Shown one piece after another: positions 37,185 through 46,637 of a stretch of 55,359 bases of DNA. Origin of the DNA: an uncultured SAR86 cluster bacterium (GTDB lineage: Bacteria; Pseudomonadota; Gammaproteobacteria; Magnimaribacterales; D2472); NCBI GenBank assembly GCA_902596165.1, contig CACJSU010000010.1, forward strand, positions 1 through 55,359, read 5' to 3'. A program made the translations under genes and the position numbers. A model generated the notes under the pieces. The model searched no databases. It saw nothing but the letters and a program-made list of their open reading frames with translations, and had not been told where the DNA came from. The first letter of the stretch is position 1. Each line of letters opens with the position of its first letter.

Positions 37185-37996
37185 ATCTCTAGCAAAAATT
37201 TATAAACTTCTTGCTTAGAGAAAGAGGTAATTTTTGCTATAAGCTTTGATGCATCTGTTGGAGATAAATAATTAAGAAAAGGACGGCAAAAATTTTCATC
37301 TAGATTAAATGATGTGCTCAGATAAGAGCCTGGATAGACAAGAATTACAAACTCTCCCAACAATTTAATTTGATTATTTTTAACAAGAGCAAAAATCTCA
37401 TCGATTGTTCCTCTGTAAACGGACTCGAATTCCTTAGTCATCTCACGACAAATTGCTACCTGAGTATCTGGTTTGAGGACCTCAAAAAAAATTGAAATAG
37501 TTTTACTAATCCTCTTCGCAGATTCAAAATAAATATTTGTTAGATCAGAGTTTTGTAACTTTAGAGCAATTTTCCTTTTTGCCTCAGTTTGTTTAGGTAA
37601 AAATCCATTAAATAAGAATTTATCTGACGGCAAACCTGAGAGAATTACAGCATTAATCACTGCCGATGGTCCTGGAAGGACGGTGAAATAAATATCCTCC
37701 TTGATGCACCTTTGAATTAATGGGTAGCCTGGATCAGATATGATCGGCGCGCCTGCATCAGATAAAAGCGCCACTGTTCCTCCGCTTTTAATTAGTTTAA
37801 TTATTTCATCACTAGCTTTAACCTCGTTATGCTCATGAAATGGTTTGGTTTTCTTTTGAATGTCAAAATATTGTAAGAGTTTTGAAGCAACCCTGGTATC
37901 TTCTGCAAAAATTATGTCTACTTCATTCAAAGTATTAATTGACCTCAATGAGAAATCATTTAAATTACCAATGGGAGTGCAAATTATATAAAGCAT
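37175..37996 (-). CDS. rsmI: RsmI, 16S rRNA 2'-O-ribose C1402 methyltransferase
   Basis: 273 residues, SAM-dependent tetrapyrrole methylase fold. MLYIICTPIGNLNDFSLR, FAEDTRVASKLL, LLSDAGAPIISDPGYPL and LPGPSAVINAVILSGLPSD (in part) are the family marks. It completes the m4Cm1402 modification with RsmH. Its start codon lies only 12 bases from that of the divergent lpoA gene, the conserved rsmI/lpoA pair. Confidence 0.97.
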   Translation of the reverse strand: MLYIICTPIGNLNDFSLRSINTLNEVDIIFAEDTRVASKLLQYFDIQKKTKPFHEHNEVKASDEIIKLIKSGGTVALLSDAGAPIISDPGYPLIQRCIKEDIYFTVLPGPSAVINAVILSGLPSDKFLFNGFLPKQTEAKRKIALKLQNSDLTNIYFESAKRISKTISIFFEVLKPDTQVAICREMTKEFESVYRGTIDEIFALVKNNQIKLLGEFVILVYPGSYLSTSFNLDENFCRPFLNYLSPTDASKLIAKITSFSKQEVYKFLLEISK

Positions 37997-38008
37997 GAAA
38001 TTACCTAA

Positions 38009-39109
38009 ATGATTTTAAAGAAAAATACATATTTAATGCATTTTATAGCATTAATAATCTTAGCATCATGCTCTTCAACATCGAAAAATATTCAAGTTAA
38101 TTCAATTGAATCTGATGCAACTGGCTCGAAAGATTTTCAAGAGTTTTTTAACTATCAAAGCTTCTCTCTAGATGACCTTAAAGAAATTCAGAGAATCATT
38201 GATAGCGATGATTTGAATCAAGAGCAATTAAGAGATGCAAAATTATTAAAAAATAATTATCAAAAAATACTATCTAGGAAACAGTACTCTCTAGAATTAG
38301 AATCTTATCAACAATATTCCAAAGAGATAATAGAGTTAATTTATCAATTGAATTTACCAGTACATATTACATGGGATACAAAAAACAGTAGCTCGCCCGC
38401 CAAAAGCTTAATTGCCGATAAAGTTAATGGTTTCTGTACAAGCCTTTACGATGATGCCATTTCTTCAATTAACAAAACATCAACTCAAACCTCTGATTCA
38501 ATATTAGTTATCTACTCTGAGGAATATGCTTCTTTTATCAAAGATTTAAAATCAAAAGATGCAAGCTTCATAGCAGTAAAATACAATTCAATTAATTTCC
38601 AAGAATTTTCTGCAGATGTTTTGGGTATTAATTTTAGCGAAGAAAGATTTAAAAAAATTTCTGCTCTTAACCCAAATCAAAACATAAATTTTACTCCTCG
38701 ACCTAGATCTGATTTAAATAAAGTAATAATTATTTTAGGTCCTGAAGAATACAAATCTATGATTCCTGCTCTTAGGTATCATGGAGGCAGTCATTTTAAA
38801 TACATAAACTTTATCTCTTCATTAGAGAAGGTTTCTAATCCTTTGCAATTATTGGACTATGAAGATTCCTGGGTTCCTATTTCAAAATATATAACAACAA
38901 AAATTCAAAAAGACGAATTAGCATCTCTAGAGAAATTCCTAGAGTTAGGTACCTTGCATGAATGGTTATTGATACAAATTTTAGAACAGGCTGGAGTTCA
39001 ATCTGCAAATATAAGTGGCGTTACAGGGAATATTTTTTTTAAATCTAATTCTTGCACTAACAGAATGATTCCTTTGCAGAAAATTAGTACAGATTTATTT
39101 TCTTCTTAG
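38009..39109 (+). CDS. lpoA: LpoA-like lipoprotein (PBP1a activator), short form
   Basis: 366 residues against roughly 600-680 in E. coli and Pseudomonas. A lipoprotein signal with a perfect lipobox LASC ends at Cys21, and Ser at +2 predicts the outer membrane. The C-terminal part looks like the LpoA periplasmic-binding-like domain (RPRSDLNKVIIILGPEEY ... PALRYHGGSHFKYI, in part). The N-terminal TPR domain is largely replaced by a short helical stretch (about 45-110). Position divergent from rsmI is the classical lpoA place. I infer that it stimulates a class A PBP through the outer membrane. ATG 38036 is a less likely start, because the KK of the signal would be lost. Confidence 0.8.
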   Translation: MILKKNTYLMHFIALIILASCSSTSKNIQVNSIESDATGSKDFQEFFNYQSFSLDDLKEIQRIIDSDDLNQEQLRDAKLLKNNYQKILSRKQYSLELESYQQYSKEIIELIYQLNLPVHITWDTKNSSSPAKSLIADKVNGFCTSLYDDAISSINKTSTQTSDSILVIYSEEYASFIKDLKSKDASFIAVKYNSINFQEFSADVLGINFSEERFKKISALNPNQNINFTPRPRSDLNKVIIILGPEEYKSMIPALRYHGGSHFKYINFISSLEKVSNPLQLLDYEDSWVPISKYITTKIQKDELASLEKFLELGTLHEWLLIQILEQAGVQSANISGVTGNIFFKSNSCTNRMIPLQKISTDLFSS

Positions 39110-39714
39110 TCCCGAAGATCTCTTTCTATTAGAGAAAGACTATCCTGGAAACTAGGTCTAGCAAAGATTTTAGCCTGATAATCCAATAGAGGTTTGAGGT
39201 GCCTGTTCAAAGGGAGATTAATTCCAAGTGAAGGAAGTCTCCATAAAATCGGAGCTAAATAGCAATCAATTAACGAAAAATCTTCGCTCATAAAAAAATC
39301 AAATTCTTTAAAAGTTGGAGCAACAGTGCTAATTTCATTTAGCAGCTCTTCTCTAACAATTAACAGCTCCTTATCAGATAGCTCCTTAGCAATTAAAGTA
39401 TCTACAAGTGGGCACCATTCTTTATCTATCCTCAACATAAGCGTTCTGCTGTTAGCCCTTGAAACTGGATATACCGGAAGAAGGGGAGGATGAGGAAAAC
39501 GCTCATCAAGATATTCAAGCATTACCCCTGCATCATATAAACCAAGATCTCTGTCAGCCAAAATGGGTAAAGTATGGTATGGATTTAATGCGAGCACTTC
39601 CTCGGGCGCCTCTTCATTGGAGGTTTCTCGAATTTCACATGCAATATCTTTCTCAGCAAGAACAATTCTTACTCTGTGGCTATAGTGGTCGTCTTTGTCA
39701 GAATATAAAATCAT
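39106..39714 (-). CDS. sspA: Stringent starvation protein A (GST-fold)
   Basis: 202 residues, glutathione S-transferase fold: thioredoxin-like N domain (MILYSDKDDHYSHRVRIVLAEKDI, in part) and PILADRDLGLYDAGVMLEYLDERFPHPPL in the middle (in part), then an all-helical domain. SspA associates with RNA polymerase. It follows petC as in Pseudomonas and Neisseria, but the usual sspB (ClpX adaptor) is missing. Its stop overlaps the convergent lpoA stop by 4 bases. Confidence 0.92.
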   Translation of the reverse strand: MILYSDKDDHYSHRVRIVLAEKDIACEIRETSNEEAPEEVLALNPYHTLPILADRDLGLYDAGVMLEYLDERFPHPPLLPVYPVSRANSRTLMLRIDKEWCPLVDTLIAKELSDKELLIVREELLNEISTVAPTFKEFDFFMSEDFSLIDCYLAPILWRLPSLGINLPLNRHLKPLLDYQAKIFARPSFQDSLSLIERDLRD

Positions 39715-39740
39715 GTTTCCTCTGTATTAATAGTTAAATT

Positions 39741-40538
39741 CTAATGATAATCTTTTTGATATTCTCTAAAAAGAAGATAAGCAAGCGCTGTGAATACTAC
39801 AAAAAATAATATCACGTACCAACCCATTCTCTCTCTATCTGATCTGCTTGGCTCTCCAACGTATGTCATAAAATTAACTAAGTTGAATATAACCTCATCA
39901 AATTCTTGAACAGATAAAGCACCAGACCCCTCTATAGTCTTAAGATAGCCACATTTTTCTTCAGTTATGTCGTTACCCATTTCATCCCTTCTAACTCCAC
40001 CATTACTAGCGATTACTGGTACATCTTTACAAGAAAGTATTTGTTGACCTTGCATAGAGGCTAAAACATTGGGCATTGCTGCACCAGGATATACCATATT
40101 ATTTACTCCATATGGTTTTGAAGAATCTTCATAAAAAGTTCTTAAATATGTATATACCCAATCGGAACCATGCAATCTTGTAACAAGTGTTAAATCTGGG
40201 GGAGCTATACCGAACCAAGTTTCAGAAACAGCAGGCCTCATCGATCCAGTCATCCTATCTCCAAGTTTTACATTTTGGCCAAAAACTAAATTTTCGTTGA
40301 AAATACTCTCAGGAATATCAAGGTCTTTTGCAACTCTTCCCCATCGAGAAAATTTTAGAGAATGGCAACCATAACAATGATTAATATAAGTCAGTGCACC
40401 TAATTGCAATGACTCCATATTGTTGAGTTCAGGTTTAAATGAATCGCATTCACCGTAATCACCACATGGGGCACCACCTGCTGAAAAAACTTCTTGAGAA
40501 CCAAAAAATAATAAAGCTACTAGCAGGAGTTTCTTCAT
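39741..40538 (-). CDS. petC: Cytochrome c1 of the bc1 complex
   Basis: 265 residues. A cleavable signal peptide (about 1-20), the covalent haem motif CYGCHS, a probable axial Met in the NMVYPGAAMPNVL segment, and a C-terminal membrane anchor (about 241-257) ending in FREYQKDYH. It accepts electrons from the Rieske protein at the periplasmic side. It overlaps petB by 4 bases. Confidence 0.97.
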   Translation of the reverse strand: MKKLLLVALLFFGSQEVFSAGGAPCGDYGECDSFKPELNNMESLQLGALTYINHCYGCHSLKFSRWGRVAKDLDIPESIFNENLVFGQNVKLGDRMTGSMRPAVSETWFGIAPPDLTLVTRLHGSDWVYTYLRTFYEDSSKPYGVNNMVYPGAAMPNVLASMQGQQILSCKDVPVIASNGGVRRDEMGNDITEEKCGYLKTIEGSGALSVQEFDEVIFNLVNFMTYVGEPSRSDRERMGWYVILFFVVFTALAYLLFREYQKDYH

Positions 40539-41752
40539 AATCTTTCTGGAACTGGTTTAGTTTTTTCAATTGATGTGTAAATTGGCATTAACAAGAAAAA
40601 TGCAAAATAAATAACCGTGCCAATGATGCTTAACGTTGTTCTTAGGGCTGTAACTGGAACTGTGCCAAGCCATGCCAGCATAAGCCAACTAATAATAAAT
40701 ATAGTCATTGCGATCTTACTTAATATTCCCTTATACCGAATTGAGGCTGCCTTACTTCTATCTAACCATGGCACTACGAATAATATGGCTATTGCTGCCC
40801 CCATAACCACTAAACCACCAAGCTTATCAGGCACCGCTCTAAGCATTGCGTAATATGGAGAATAATACCAAACAGGAGCGATATGCTCAGGAGTGCTCAA
40901 TGGGTTTGCTTCTTCAAAATTAGCTAATTCCAGCATATAGCCACCACCCTCTGGAAAAAAGAACATAATAATTGAGAAAACAATACCAAATATTCCAATA
41001 GCTACCAATGCATTCAAAACTTTATATGGGAAAAATGGGACGCTATCTAATGGGACACCATCCTCATCTAGATGCTTTTCAATATCTACACCCTCTGGAT
41101 TACCAGCCCCAACTTCATGCAAAGCAACTAGATGCATAAATACCAACGCTATCAATATTAGGGGTAAAGCTACTACGTGCAATGCAAAGAATCTTGAGAT
41201 AGTTGCACCAGAAATATAGTAATCACCCCTAACCCAAATTTCTAATGACTCACCAATATAAGGAATAGCCCCAAAAAGAGAAATAATAACTTGAGCACCC
41301 CAGTAAGACATTTGACCATAAGGCAAAACATATCCTAAGAAACCCTCAGCCATCATTACAAGGTAAATTGTCATACCAAAAACCCAGACCAATTCTCTTG
41401 GTTTATGGTAAGAGCCATATAACAACCCTCGAAACATGTGAAGATATACGACAGCAAAGAACATTGAGGCGCCAGTGGTATGCATATATCGGATGATCCA
41501 GCCGTATTCGATATCTCGCATAATATATTCAATAGAAGCAAAAGCGCCCTCTTCAGTATTCTCATATCCAAACATCAACCATATTCCTGAGACAATTTGA
41601 ATAATTAAAACGATTGATGCTAAAGCGCCAAACATGTACCAGAAATTTACCTTCTTGGGGACAGGGTGTTTTGATAAATGACGTTCATATGTATTTACAA
41701 TAGGTAAACGAGCGTTAATCCAATTAAAAAATCCTGATGATTTTTGGGTCAT
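40535..41752 (-). CDS. petB: Cytochrome b of the bc1 complex
   Basis: 405 residues, eight or more membrane spans. Haem-ligand His pairs lie in helix 2 (RYMHTTGASMFF) and helix 4 (RFFALHVVALPLI). The quinol-oxidation motif is PEHIAPVWYYSPYYAMLRA (in part; PEW-type site, here P-E-H-I then W-Y). GYVLPYGQMSYWGAQV is also typical. It catalyses quinol oxidation and quinone reduction. The ATG overlaps the petA stop. Confidence 0.98.
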   Translation of the reverse strand: MTQKSSGFFNWINARLPIVNTYERHLSKHPVPKKVNFWYMFGALASIVLIIQIVSGIWLMFGYENTEEGAFASIEYIMRDIEYGWIIRYMHTTGASMFFAVVYLHMFRGLLYGSYHKPRELVWVFGMTIYLVMMAEGFLGYVLPYGQMSYWGAQVIISLFGAIPYIGESLEIWVRGDYYISGATISRFFALHVVALPLILIALVFMHLVALHEVGAGNPEGVDIEKHLDEDGVPLDSVPFFPYKVLNALVAIGIFGIVFSIIMFFFPEGGGYMLELANFEEANPLSTPEHIAPVWYYSPYYAMLRAVPDKLGGLVVMGAAIAILFVVPWLDRSKAASIRYKGILSKIAMTIFIISWLMLAWLGTVPVTALRTTLSIIGTVIYFAFFLLMPIYTSIEKTKPVPERL

Positions 41753-42336
41753 TATGCAGTGCCTCTTTCTTCCCCTATTGTTAATATACTTCCGTCAAAA
41801 TAATGTGGCGGAACCTTTAAATTAGTTGGAGCAGGAACTCCTTTAAATACTCTTCCAACAATATCAAACATTGATCCGTGGCAAGGGCAGAAAAATCCAC
41901 CAACCCAAGACTCATCCCAAGGCTGAGACTCCATTTCAGGGTAATACTTTGGAGCACATCCCAAATGGGTGCAAACTCCTGCAATTACGGTATATTCGTT
42001 TGAAGTTGATCTTGTTGGATTGATATCTCTATATGGTTCCTCAATCTTTAGTGAGCTTGGATCATCTAGCTTGGATTCAACTTTTGAAAGACTTTCCAAA
42101 GCTTCTTTGCTATGCCGGATAACAAAAACTGGCTGTTTTCTCCAAGAAACTTGAATTTTTTGTCCAACCTGCATTTTTGAGACATCAACTTTTACAGGAC
42201 CGCCAACTGCCTTAGCTTTTGCACTTGGATTCCAAGAAGCAACAAAGGGAACAACTGCGAATGATGCACCAACCGCACCGACGGCTGAGGTCATACCTAT
42301 AAGTACTTTTCTTCGCGTGGTAATTTTTTCTTCCAT
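41752..42336 (-). CDS. petA: Rieske iron-sulfur subunit of the bc1 complex
   Basis: 194 residues. The N-terminal twin-arginine-type signal/anchor TTRRKVLIG is followed by a hydrophobic span (about 11-33). The [2Fe-2S] boxes are C122-T-H-L-G-C127 and C150-P-C-H153. It transfers electrons from quinol at cytochrome b to cytochrome c1. First gene of petABC, 44 bases after rpsI. Confidence 0.98.
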   Translation of the reverse strand: MEEKITTRRKVLIGMTSAVGAVGASFAVVPFVASWNPSAKAKAVGGPVKVDVSKMQVGQKIQVSWRKQPVFVIRHSKEALESLSKVESKLDDPSSLKIEEPYRDINPTRSTSNEYTVIAGVCTHLGCAPKYYPEMESQPWDESWVGGFFCPCHGSMFDIVGRVFKGVPAPTNLKVPPHYFDGSILTIGEERGTA

Positions 42337-42380
42337 TAATACCTATATTGGGATGAACGGTAATATTTAAATCTAAGAAA

Positions 42381-42773
42381 TTAACGTTTGGAAAATTGAG
42401 AGCTTTTTCTTGCTTTCTTTAATCCTGGCTTCTTTCTTTCTACTTTTCTATCATCTCTCGTCAAAAACCCTGCAGATTTTAGCTGCGGTCTTAGACCTTC
42501 ATCAAATTCAAGTAAAGCTCTTGAGATGCCATGCCTAATTGCTCCGGCTTGACCAAAGCTTCCTCCGCCTTTAACCATAGCCTTTATGTCTACCTTTTCA
42601 TCTAACTCTGTTAATTTTAAAGGTTGCATTACTAACATTTGAGCAACTTGCCTACCGAAATAATGAGATAGCTCTTTATTGTTAACTAGTACTTTTCCTT
42701 TTCCTTTTGAAAGATAAACTCTAGCTGATGAAGTTTTTCTTCTGCCAGTTGCGTAATGGATATCTGCGCTCAT
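42381..42773 (-). CDS. rpsI: 30S ribosomal protein S9
   Basis: 130 residues from ATG 42773 ([21 protein letters not shown]), which gives the standard length and a 4-base ATGA overlap with the rplM stop. A longer reading to 42788 would lie in rplM. The basic C terminus ends [12 protein letters not shown], the tail that reaches the P-site tRNA. Confidence 0.98.
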   Translation of the reverse strand: MSADIHYATGRRKTSSARVYLSKGKGKVLVNNKELSHYFGRQVAQMLVMQPLKLTELDEKVDIKAMVKGGGSFGQAGAIRHGISRALLEFDEGLRPQLKSAGFLTRDDRKVERKKPGLKKARKSSQFSKR

Positions 42774-43204
42774 AGTTTTGGCTCCCAAATTTGGGGTGCT
42801 TGTGATTCGTGGGGATGATTATCTCCCTTATATACTTTAAGTTTCTTGAACATTTGCTTTCCAAGTTTATTTTTTGGAAGCATGCCTTTTACTGCCTCCT
42901 CTATAATATATTCAGGCTTATCTTCAATAATATCTTTGAACACTTTAGTCTTAAGACCGCCGGGGTAAAGTGAGTGGGTATAATATTTTTTATCATCAAA
43001 TTTATTTCCGGTGACCCGAATTTTTTCTGCATTGATGACCACTACATAGTCTCCACCATCAGTATGTTGAGTGAAGGTAGGTTTGTCTTTACCTCTAATA
43101 CGATCAGCTATTTTTGTGGCTAGACGTCCTAGAATTTTGTCTGAAGCATCTACAACATACCAATCATGTTGTGCGTCTTCTTTTCTGAGTGAAAGAGTTT
43201 TCAT
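42770..43204 (-). CDS. rplM: 50S ribosomal protein L13
   Basis: 144 residues. [19 protein letters not shown] and [20 protein letters not shown] (both in part) identify L13. It starts the rplM-rpsI-petABC-sspA unit. An 82-base spacer to zapE upstream should contain its promoter; I do not see a convincing one in this AT-rich stretch. Confidence 0.98.
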   Translation of the reverse strand: MKTLSLRKEDAQHDWYVVDASDKILGRLATKIADRIRGKDKPTFTQHTDGGDYVVVINAEKIRVTGNKFDDKKYYTHSLYPGGLKTKVFKDIIEDKPEYIIEEAVKGMLPKNKLGKQMFKKLKVYKGDNHPHESQAPQIWEPKL

Positions 43205-43286
43205 TACTTTTTATGTTTAAAGAAAAAAATTAGATGCGAATGTTAATGTTTACGCGCTATTTAATCAATATTTTAATTCATTTAGT

Positions 43287-44336
43287 TTAGTTTTTCTTTA
43301 AATTTTGAAGATATTTTGTTGTGGCCATTTGATGGAGCCTGCTTTCAGTTCTAGCCCATAAATGCTGTAACTGGTCTCCAGAATATAGATTAATCATTAA
43401 ATTTGGATCATAGAAACATTTTAGTTTTTGTTTTTCTTGATAAGCAATATCAATAAAACTAATAAACCTTCTCACTTTATCAAGATGATCATCATCACAA
43501 ACATGGAAATTATTAATAAATATCCATTCAAATGCTTCAACAATTTCAATGAAATCTTTGCTTGCACATGGCGACGAGAAAAAATCCGCAAAAGATAGCC
43601 ATAGAGCTTTTTCAGAGCAGCCTAAACAATCAAATTTTCTATTATTTACCATGAACTCAGAAGTATCTGTTAAGTCTTTACTGAAAGTCCTGTGCAAAAA
43701 ATCTTTAACTCCCTTATCACTATTTCCATCTTTGGCAGAACTATCAAACTTAGCAATTTCTTTGAGTCTATAGTCTTCACTGCCAAGTAAATTGTGTATC
43801 AAGAAGTTTTTATTAATAAAATTAACTGTTTTTAAAAATTTGGCTCGCTGAAGGCCATCCTTGTAGAGGTCATTGGGATGTGAATTAGATGAAATTATTA
43901 ATCTTGTTCCGTGCATAGATAATCCTTCAATTACAGTACCTATGATCATTGCATCAGCAATATCTTCAATTTGAAACTCATCTATAAAAATTATTTTCCA
44001 ATTATTTGAAAGGCTCTTTACAACTTTTATTAATGGATCGCTATTTCCTGAAAATTCGGACAATTTTTTATGTACAAACTGCATAAATTCAATAAAGTGA
44101 AATTGCCTTGCATTGGAGAAATATGAATCATGCAGAGCTTGAAGTAGCATTGTTTTGCCTCGACCAACAGGACCCCAAAGATATAAATTACCAATTGAAT
44201 TATTTTTAGAAAAAAATTTAGGCTCTTTGTAAGCTGCGTCCTGCTCTATAAAATCTTTAAGAAATAAAGTTTGCGCGCTATCAAGAGCTATGCCTTGATT
44301 GGATAAGTTTTCAAGTACAACTTTTATATCCTTCAT
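43287..44336 (-). CDS. zapE: ZapE, AFG1-like division ATPase
   Basis: 349 residues, AAA+ family AFG1. Walker A is GPVGRGKT (55-62), Walker B IIFIDEFQI, followed by RLIISSNSHPNDLY (sensor 1) and RFISFIDIAY. E. coli ZapE binds FtsZ and affects Z-ring behaviour during constriction. It lies upstream of rplM as in E. coli. Its start is 20 bases from the divergent degS start. Confidence 0.94.
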   Translation of the reverse strand: MKDIKVVLENLSNQGIALDSAQTLFLKDFIEQDAAYKEPKFFSKNNSIGNLYLWGPVGRGKTMLLQALHDSYFSNARQFHFIEFMQFVHKKLSEFSGNSDPLIKVVKSLSNNWKIIFIDEFQIEDIADAMIIGTVIEGLSMHGTRLIISSNSHPNDLYKDGLQRAKFLKTVNFINKNFLIHNLLGSEDYRLKEIAKFDSSAKDGNSDKGVKDFLHRTFSKDLTDTSEFMVNNRKFDCLGCSEKALWLSFADFFSSPCASKDFIEIVEAFEWIFINNFHVCDDDHLDKVRRFISFIDIAYQEKQKLKCFYDPNLMINLYSGDQLQHLWARTESRLHQMATTKYLQNLKKN

Positions 44337-44356
44337 ATTATTGATTTAATGATCAT

Positions 44357-45361
44357 ATGAGATTTTTTAATAATAAACTTTCAAGGATAAATTTTTTAAT
44401 CTTGGTTGGTATTCTGACATATCTTTATTCAAATATGTCGAATAGCGATGGTTATGTTTCAGCAATTTCAAAGGCATCACCCTCAGTGATTAATATCAGC
44501 TCAAAGAAAAATATTGATACTAAATTATTTGATGGGAGGTCTGCAAATGGTCTTATTGGTTCTGGAATCATTATTTCAAATGATGGGTACATTATTACTA
44601 ACCTTCATGTGATTGAGAATGCAAGAGTTATTGATGTTGAACTAGATGATGGTCAAGTTTATCCAGCAACCTTGATCGGTTTTGATGAGCGATCTGATCT
44701 AGCAGTGATTAAAATTACCCCAATGAACGATTTATCACCTATTGCATTATCAAATAGTTCATCCGTTCAAATAGGCGATCAAGTGATTGCAATTGGAAAT
44801 GCGTTTGGCTTAGGAAAGACTTTTACAAGTGGCATTATTAGTGCAACTGGTAGAGATTATGGAAATCCATATCTCGAGCTGATTCAGACTGATGCTGCTA
44901 TAAATCCAGGAAATTCTGGTGGAGCTTTAATTAATCATAAAGGCAACTTGATTGGAATGAATACAAAAATTTTTTCAAAAACAGGGTCCTATGCAGGAAT
45001 TGGATTTGCTCTGCCGGCCAATAAAATGATTGAAGTCGCCTCAGAGATTATTCAGTACGGCTCAGTTAAAAGATCATGGATTGGAGATTTTAGAGTAAAG
45101 GCCAAAAGGTTCTTATTAAATAATAAGCCTACCTATGGTCTTGAGATATTAGAGCTAAGAAATATTGGGCCACTTTTTAATAATGGAAAAATAAAACCAG
45201 GGGCAATAATCTTGTCAATTAATAATGAATCGCCTTCATGGGAGAATTTAACTAGCGCTTTAAAAAATTCCTTTCCAGGGGATGAGATTAACTTCAAAAT
45301 ATTACAAGACTCAAATATAGAAGATTACAAGGTTGTAACAGAAGCTATTCCCAATCAATAG
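44357..45361 (+). CDS. degS: DegS-like periplasmic serine protease
   Basis: 334 residues. The N-terminal membrane anchor (about 12-25) is uncleaved in type. The trypsin-like domain carries the triad H84 (TNLHV), D114 (RSDLAV) and S187 (GNSGGA). One PDZ domain follows (about 240-330). Length and single PDZ favour DegS, the first protease in RseA cleavage, over DegP/DegQ with two PDZ domains. It is divergent from zapE, in the same neighbourhood as in E. coli. Confidence 0.88.
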   Translation: MRFFNNKLSRINFLILVGILTYLYSNMSNSDGYVSAISKASPSVINISSKKNIDTKLFDGRSANGLIGSGIIISNDGYIITNLHVIENARVIDVELDDGQVYPATLIGFDERSDLAVIKITPMNDLSPIALSNSSSVQIGDQVIAIGNAFGLGKTFTSGIISATGRDYGNPYLELIQTDAAINPGNSGGALINHKGNLIGMNTKIFSKTGSYAGIGFALPANKMIEVASEIIQYGSVKRSWIGDFRVKAKRFLLNNKPTYGLEILELRNIGPLFNNGKIKPGAIILSINNESPSWENLTSALKNSFPGDEINFKILQDSNIEDYKVVTEAIPNQ

Positions 45362-45414
45362 CTGCTCAAAACACCACCTCGGAAACACAGCTATATTATT
45401 TTTTTCATAATAAC

Positions 45415-46221
45415 TTAATCATCCTCCCAAACTGGGCCACGCTTCTCTAAAAATGAGGCAATGCCCTCCTTTGCATCATCTGTAAGAGAGTTTTCAGTCA
45501 TAACCTTTGAAGTGAAATCATAAGCATCAGCAAGACTCATCTCATGTTGCTTATAAAAAGCTTCCTTGCCAATTCTTAGCGTGGAAATAGACTTACTAGC
45601 AATTTTCTTAGCAATAGACATGACAGCATTATGGAGATTTTTAGAAGAGACATGATCATTGATTAGAGAGATTCTCTTAGCCTCAGCAGCATCAATCATA
45701 TCGCCTGTAAGAAGCATTTTCAGTGCATCTTTCTTGCTTACATTTCTTGAGAGCGCGACCATGGGAGTTGAACAAAATAGACCTATATTTACTCCTGGTG
45801 TTGCAAATTTTGATGATTCAGATGCTATAGCCAAGTCACAACTGGCTACTAATTGGCAACCAGCAGCAGTTGCCACTCCATCAATTTCTGCGATGACCGG
45901 CTTCGAGCAAGAAGTTATTATCTGCATCAATGAAGAACACAAATTGAAAAGATTTAAAAAATACTCTTTACCATCATCCTCATTATTTCTTGCTTCGGTT
46001 ATATCTTTTAAGTTATGCCCTGAACAAAAAATATCACCCACCGCTGCAATGATAATAACTTTAACTGAAGCATTTGATGAAGCCTCAAATATATGCTTTT
46101 TAAGTTGCTTCATCATCTTTTCTGAAAGAGCATTTTTGCTCTTTGGATCATTTAAAATCAAACGAAGAATGCCGGGCTGAACTTGATCAAGCTGCAATAT
46201 ATCTTTGGTATTTTTAGTCAT
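45415..46221 (-). CDS. Crotonase-fold (ECHDC3-like) protein, without the hydratase glutamates
   Basis: 268 residues, enoyl-CoA hydratase/isomerase fold. The oxyanion-hole segments are FCSGHNLKDI and DGVATAAGCQLVASCDLA. The two catalytic glutamates of classical crotonase are not in place: the first position reads AAGCQL (Gln), and the second lies in ATPGVNIGLFCST (Gly). The text matches the ECHDC3 branch, whose reaction is poorly known. Classical hydratase activity is therefore doubtful. It is followed by no other acyl-CoA genes and is separated from degS by a 53-base convergent gap. Confidence 0.85.
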   Translation of the reverse strand: MTKNTKDILQLDQVQPGILRLILNDPKSKNALSEKMMKQLKKHIFEASSNASVKVIIIAAVGDIFCSGHNLKDITEARNNEDDGKEYFLNLFNLCSSLMQIITSCSKPVIAEIDGVATAAGCQLVASCDLAIASESSKFATPGVNIGLFCSTPMVALSRNVSKKDALKMLLTGDMIDAAEAKRISLINDHVSSKNLHNAVMSIAKKIASKSISTLRIGKEAFYKQHEMSLADAYDFTSKVMTENSLTDDAKEGIASFLEKRGPVWEDD

Positions 46222-46232
46222 AATTTAAATAT

Positions 46233-46631
46233 TTAATTTTCAAGAATTTTTTTTGGGCATTCATTCATCACTACTTTCAAGCCAGCTTTTTTTGCTATTG
46301 CTTCCGCCTCTTCACTATACAGGCCTTCTTGAGCCCACAAGATTTTTGCTCTAATTTTAATTGCCTCATGTGCAATGCTAGGAATAAATTTGATATCTCT
46401 GAATACATCCACCATATCTATGTCTTGCTCTATTACCTCAAGATTTGGGTAACATTCTTGACCTAAAATTTTAGTATTAACCAAATTTGGATTAACTGGA
46501 AATATCTCAAAACCATAATCTTGAAGAAATTTCATGACTTTAAAGCTATCTCTATCAGGATTAGCACTAGCTCCAACTATCGCAATTGATTTAACCTCAT
46601 TGAATATTGATCTTAAATGCTCTTTATTCAA
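46233..46631 (-). CDS. CoA-binding domain protein (YccU-like)
   Basis: 132 residues, a single Rossmann-type CoA-binding domain: IAIVGASANPDRDSFKVMKFLQ (in part), EIFPVNPN, and DMVDVFR. Homologous to YccU of E. coli and to the N-terminal part of acyl-CoA synthetases (ADP-forming). Function unknown. The only start consistent with family alignment is TTG at 46631, 6 bases after the metF-like stop. Confidence 0.88.
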   Translation of the reverse strand: MNKEHLRSIFNEVKSIAIVGASANPDRDSFKVMKFLQDYGFEIFPVNPNLVNTKILGQECYPNLEVIEQDIDMVDVFRDIKFIPSIAHEAIKIRAKILWAQEGLYSEEAEAIAKKAGLKVVMNECPKKILEN

Positions 46632-46637
46632 ATTTTT

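Noticed and set aside
45659-46180. Open frame of 173 codons on the plus strand inside the crotonase-fold gene
   Set aside because: It is exactly antisense to a gene with clear family motifs, its translation shows no recognisable domain, and such long antisense frames are common opposite AT-rich coding sequence.
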